From IMG/VR virus record IMGVR_UViG_3300028920_000134, positions 1 to 42,398 of that record: DNA of 42,398 bases; one strand, written 5' to 3'. Below are positions 39,863 through 42,398 of the stretch, piece after piece. Numbering within the stretch: the stretch's first letter is position 1; each line of letters begins with the position of its first letter. Made by a program: the position numbers and the translations under genes. This DNA comes from a virus. Below the pieces are notes generated by a model. The model saw only the letters and a list, made by a program, of their open reading frames with translations, was not told the origin of the DNA and made no database searches.

Positions 39863-40717
39863 ATGGACACGGAAGTTTTTAGTGAAGGTTATGTAAAATT
39901 TCCACGAAAGTTTATAGGTAGTTGTATTTGGACAGAGGGTTTATGGATGGTTTATAGTTGGTGTACAATGAAGGCGAGACATCAAAACGGCCACGTTGGT
40001 TTACAGGTTGGCAGGGGACAAACTATAGTTACGTTGGAACCTGGACAGTTTGTTTATGGGAGGGAAAAAGCTGCGATTGAATTGAACATGAAACCATCTA
40101 CAGTACGAAATAGAATGGCAAAATTAGAAAAACTCGGTTTTTTGGACATCAAAAAGGACAGCCATTATTCTGTTGTAACTGTTTGTGATTACGAAAGTTA
40201 CCAAAATGGAAGTAATTACGAAGGACAGCAAATAGGACAACCAAAGGACAACCAAAGGACAACCAAAGGACAACCAAAGGACACAAACAATAATGTAAAG
40301 AATGTAAATAATGGAAAGAATGCAAACAATAGGGGGAGTGTGAGGGGGAAAAAGAAAAGGGAATACACCGCAGACTTTTTGATCTTTTGGGATACTTACC
40401 CTAAAAAGGTCGGCAAGGGGGCCGCCTTTGACGCTTGGCAGAAAATTAACATTGACCCCGAAAAGGCTGAGAAAATCTTTCTGGCTATTAAGCAGCAACG
40501 CCAGACCGCAGCTTGGCTGAAGGAAGGGGGGCAGTTCATTCCACACCCCGCGACGTGGCTGAACCAGGAACGCTGGGAGGATTCCCCGGCTGTTACCCTG
40601 ACCCGTCCCCGAAAGTATCACCTTTGCAATAACTGTAACAAAATGATTTACGAGGGCGAGGGCATGAAGGCAATGGGGGTTTATTTCTGCAACCAGGAGT
40701 GCTTTGAGAAATCATGA
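39863..40717 (+). CDS. DnaD-like replication initiator with internal iterons
   Basis: 284 residues from MDTEVFSEGYVKFPRK; the earlier in-frame start inside the terminator is not used. Residues ~70-115 form a winged-helix DNA-binding domain (EKAAIELNMKPSTVRNRMAK). A Gln/Lys/Asn linker follows, with repeats such as GQPKDNQRTTKGQPKD. Residues ~172-240 resemble the C-terminal domain of phage replication proteins (FLIFWDTYPKKVGKGAAFDAW), and the last 40 residues carry a Cys cluster (CNNCNK, later CNQEC), probably a zinc knuckle. It probably opens the origin and loads the helicase. The repeats in its own gene are origin-like (see 40235-40278). Confidence 0.75.
   Translation: MDTEVFSEGYVKFPRKFIGSCIWTEGLWMVYSWCTMKARHQNGHVGLQVGRGQTIVTLEPGQFVYGREKAAIELNMKPSTVRNRMAKLEKLGFLDIKKDSHYSVVTVCDYESYQNGSNYEGQQIGQPKDNQRTTKGQPKDTNNNVKNVNNGKNANNRGSVRGKKKREYTADFLIFWDTYPKKVGKGAAFDAWQKINIDPEKAEKIFLAIKQQRQTAAWLKEGGQFIPHPATWLNQERWEDSPAVTLTRPRKYHLCNNCNKMIYEGEGMKAMGVYFCNQECFEKS
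40235..40278 (+). repeat. Four perfect 11-bp iterons inside initiator gene
   Basis: GGACAACCAAA is repeated exactly four times at 40235, 40246, 40257 and 40268, with degenerate copies before (40223) and after (40279). As 11 is not a multiple of 3, the protein repeat runs over 33 bases, so the DNA word itself is what is conserved. AT-rich sequence with AATGTAAA-like words follows (40285-40335). This is the arrangement seen in phages with an origin inside the initiator gene (lambda O type). Confidence 0.65.
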
Positions 40718-41094
40718 AAACACTTAACATAACTATTGACGGCGAACCGCAGGCACAGAAAAGGTGGCGGATGAGCAAGTCAGGCCACGCTTACGATCCG
40801 AGTGCAAAAGATAAGCAGGAGTTTGCGGCAAAGGTTAAAGAGCAGATTGGCAAGCAAAACTTTTGCAAGGAAGAAGTATATTTGACATTGGATTTTTGTA
40901 TGGCCCGGCCCAAGAAGTATTTTAGTGCTGGCGAAACACACACGCATAAGCCCGATCTGGATAACCTGATTAAGTTTGTGCTGGATAGCTGCAACGGAAT
41001 ATTATGGGAGGACGATAAGATTATAGGTTTGATTGACGCAACGAAACGATATAGTAACCATGCGGCAACTGCAATTACAATAGAAGGCAAGTAA
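40714..41094 (+). CDS. RusA-type Holliday-junction resolvase
   Basis: A 126-residue protein with its ATG overlapping the previous stop. The signature KPDLDNLIKFVLDSCNGILW followed by EDDKII (residues ~75-100) is the RusA family active-site region, with Asp residues for metal binding in the dimer. Length is right for RusA (about 120). It cuts four-way DNA junctions during phage replication or recombination, before packaging. It is consistent with the neighbouring Sak4, SSB and initiator genes. Confidence 0.9.
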   Translation: MKTLNITIDGEPQAQKRWRMSKSGHAYDPSAKDKQEFAAKVKEQIGKQNFCKEEVYLTLDFCMARPKKYFSAGETHTHKPDLDNLIKFVLDSCNGILWEDDKIIGLIDATKRYSNHAATAITIEGK

Positions 41095-41190
41095 GGAGCA
41101 AAAACATGAGTGAAGAATTATTAAACCTGCTTATTAGATACGCCGGTTGTAATAATACAACTAGAAGGCAGGTAAGGAGCAAAAACATGA
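41081..41190 (+). repeat. 29-bp direct repeat of ribosome site and start
   Basis: TAGAAGGCAAGTAAGGAGCA-type sequence at 41081-41109 recurs at 41162-41190 with one change (28 of 29 identical), 81 bases apart and in frame. Each copy ends in the ATG of a possible start. The region between begins like the 41399 gene, so the repeat is a remnant of a duplication of gene starts. Confidence 0.7.
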
Positions 41191-41402
41191 AGCGCTGGGT
41201 AACGAGAGATAAGAAAGGCTTTGTAACTTACAACGTCTATATATGGGCCACACCTGGTAAAATAAATGATGGTCTATATGTGCCTGACCGAACCGATGCA
41301 CTGGACGTGTTTGAAGTTACAGAGTTCAGGAAAGTATTTGGTTGGACACCCAAAAAGGGAAGCTGTGAACAAATAGAGATAATACGAAAGGGAAAGAAAT
41401 GA
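41106..41402 (+). CDS. Hypothetical protein with duplicated start region
   Basis: A 98-residue frame. Its first 27 codons (MSEELLNLLIRYAG) resemble the start of the downstream lysozyme-like gene (MTEELLNLIIG). The true gene may begin at ATG 41187 (MKRWVTRDKKGFVTYNVYIW, 71 residues), which has its own AAGGAG site inside a 29-bp direct repeat. The conserved part is compact and beta-rich, with TDALDVFEVTEFRKVFGWTP. No family is recognised. The two starts are in frame, so both products could be made. Confidence 0.6.
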   Translation: MSEELLNLLIRYAGCNNTTRRQVRSKNMKRWVTRDKKGFVTYNVYIWATPGKINDGLYVPDRTDALDVFEVTEFRKVFGWTPKKGSCEQIEIIRKGKK

Positions 41403-41791
41403 CTGAGGAACTGCTAAACCTGATTATCGGCATATTGTGTGTCCTTGAATCGGGTGGCAACCCCGATGCTGTGGGGGACGGCGGCAAGGCGATAGGTATT
41501 TTACAGATTCATAAAACTATGGTTGAGGAAGTTAATAGGATCGAGGGCAGAGAAAAATATAATCTGCTTATGCGGCGCAGTCCCTTAAAGTCTATGGAGA
41601 TGGCTCGCATTTACCTCCGCCATTACGAGAAGTATCCCGATGGCGGCGTGCCCGACCAATGGTATGTAGAATATTGCGCCCGGATATGGAACGGCGGGCC
41701 AGATGGGTATAACGAAAAAGAAACGGTTAAGTATGGCCGCGCGGCGGTGGCTATGTACAAGGAATATAAGAAGTGGAAGGAGCAAAAATGA
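41399..41791 (+). CDS. Lysozyme/transglycosylase-like endolysin
   Basis: A 130-residue protein overlapping the previous stop. Catalytic Glu lies in LESGGNPDAVGDGGKAIGIL (ESGGNP is the family hallmark), followed by IGILQIHKT and the later YCARIWNGGPDGYNEKETVK, as in SLT/goose-type lysozymes. It has no signal peptide, so a holin or another export path would be required; the single-helix protein at 36639 is one candidate. It cleaves peptidoglycan at the end of infection. Confidence 0.8.
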   Translation: MTEELLNLIIGILCVLESGGNPDAVGDGGKAIGILQIHKTMVEEVNRIEGREKYNLLMRRSPLKSMEMARIYLRHYEKYPDGGVPDQWYVEYCARIWNGGPDGYNEKETVKYGRAAVAMYKEYKKWKEQK

Positions 41792-42398
41792 ACTATACAG
41801 AGTTTTTAAAGTGGGCAGCGGACAAAAACGCTTGCAGTCTTGGACTTGAGTATGCACAGAAGTTTACAACCTTCGATAAGTTTTATCAATCGTGTGAAAG
41901 GGGCGATTGGTTGTTATGGTTTATTGGTAAACTGGTCAATAGGAGTGATAACAGCCAACTTAGAATGCTTGTATTAGCCAAAGCTCGTTGTGCCAAATTA
42001 GCCAAGCACCTAATGAAAGATGAACGCAGCATACGGGCGGTAGAGACGGCTGAACGGTTTGGACTAGGAACGGCAACAATGAAAGAATTAACTGAAGCTG
42101 CTGCTTATGCTACTGCTGCTTATGCTGCTGCTGCTGAAGTTGCTGCTGCTGCTGCTTATGCTGCTGCTGCTGATGCTGCTGCTTATGCTGCTTATGCTGC
42201 TGCTGCTGCTGAGGCTGCTGAAGTTGCTGCTGATGCTGCTGAAGTTGCTGCTGATGCTGCTGTTGTTAGAAAAAAGATTCTGCAACAATGTGCGGAAGTG
42301 GTGCGGGATGTATTTACGGTCAAATACATTGAAAAATTGTGGAAGGAGACCCAAGGCGATTATTATACTAAAGTCATGAAGCAGAAACAAGGCGAATT
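41788..42398 (+). CDS. Alanine-rich Imm5-like protein, 3' truncated by window edge
   Basis: The ATG at 41788 overlaps the previous stop and the frame stays open to the window end, so the C-terminus is missing; about 203 residues are visible. Residues 15-80 match a pattern I associate with a family annotated as putative immunity proteins (QSCERGDWLLWFIGKLV and RMLVLAKARCAKLA). Residues ~103-160 are an Ala tract of AAAYAAYAAADAAA type, encoded almost only by GCT with interspersed TAT, GAT, GAA and GTT. A charged helix (RKKILQQCAEVVRDVFTVKY) follows. Phage copies with such alanine tracts are common; the function is unknown. Confidence 0.7.
   Translation, partial: MNYTEFLKWAADKNACSLGLEYAQKFTTFDKFYQSCERGDWLLWFIGKLVNRSDNSQLRMLVLAKARCAKLAKHLMKDERSIRAVETAERFGLGTATMKELTEAAAYATAAYAAAAEVAAAAAYAAAADAAAYAAYAAAAAEAAEVAADAAEVAADAAVVRKKILQQCAEVVRDVFTVKYIEKLWKETQGDYYTKVMKQKQGE

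Noticed and set aside
1-42398. Circular or terminally redundant genome
   Set aside because: No shared sequence was seen at the two ends, and the frame of the last gene does not continue into the first open frame at the left edge; joining it would give a short different tail. A read-based check is needed.

Overview
The window looks like most of the genome of a tailed, short-tailed (podovirus-like) bacteriophage, probably from uncultured material. The supporting genes are a large terminase, portal, scaffold-like protein, major capsid protein, adaptor, a nozzle-like protein and three very large ejection-type proteins, all in one co-directed block. Shine-Dalgarno sites (AAGGAG/AAGGARATAAG) and consensus-like -35/-10 promoters point to a bacterial host. 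Two radical-SAM enzymes, one with a B12-binding-type N-terminus, hint at an anaerobic or microaerobic host, but that is inference. Both ends cut through open genes, so the window is not shown to be a closed genome.

Layout: (1) 1-1013 is the 3' part of a rightward gene of unknown function, overlapping tail-to-tail with a leftward small serine recombinase. (2) 870-3625 is a leftward operon of small unknown genes with near-identical extended -10 promoters, a shared ACTAACACT leader element and two copies of a two-hairpin RNA element. (3) 3626-4613 is a ~1 kb non-coding divergent region with an AT-rich DnaA-box segment, GTAC-rich and ~18-bp degenerate tandem repeats, a G-rich tract, and a promoter plus leader terminator for the rightward genes. 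(4) 4614-11611 carries beta-helix proteins, a Ser/Pro/Thr mucin-like repeat protein, an 888-aa multidomain glycosyltransferase/ParB-like/methyltransferase fusion and tiny basic proteins. (5) 11608-15992 holds terminase, a paralogous pair and portal. (6) 15989-20759 is a modification cassette: radical SAM, FmdB-type zinc ribbon, GT-B glycosyltransferase, NeuD-like acyltransferase, B12-type radical SAM. (7) 20728-36625 holds scaffold, capsid, adaptor, nozzle and ejection proteins. (8) 36639-42398 carries a membrane protein, a FliA-type sigma factor, a structured non-coding stretch, a Sak4-like ATPase, an SSB-like protein, a DnaD-like initiator with internal iterons, RusA, a lysozyme-like protein and an alanine-rich immunity-family protein.

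How it may fit together: genes with overlapping ATGA/GTGA junctions form one long late operon. The sugar and radical-SAM enzymes are translationally coupled to portal and head genes, and the large glycosyltransferase is adjacent to a Ser/Thr-rich repeat protein. The simplest reading is a phage-encoded pathway that makes and attaches an unusual, acylated or methylated sugar to a virion surface protein; this is an inference from gene order. Intrinsic terminators sit directly in front of the first rightward gene, the capsid gene and the replication initiator, and another follows a small promoter-linked gene. This suggests that readthrough or antitermination is a recurring control step.
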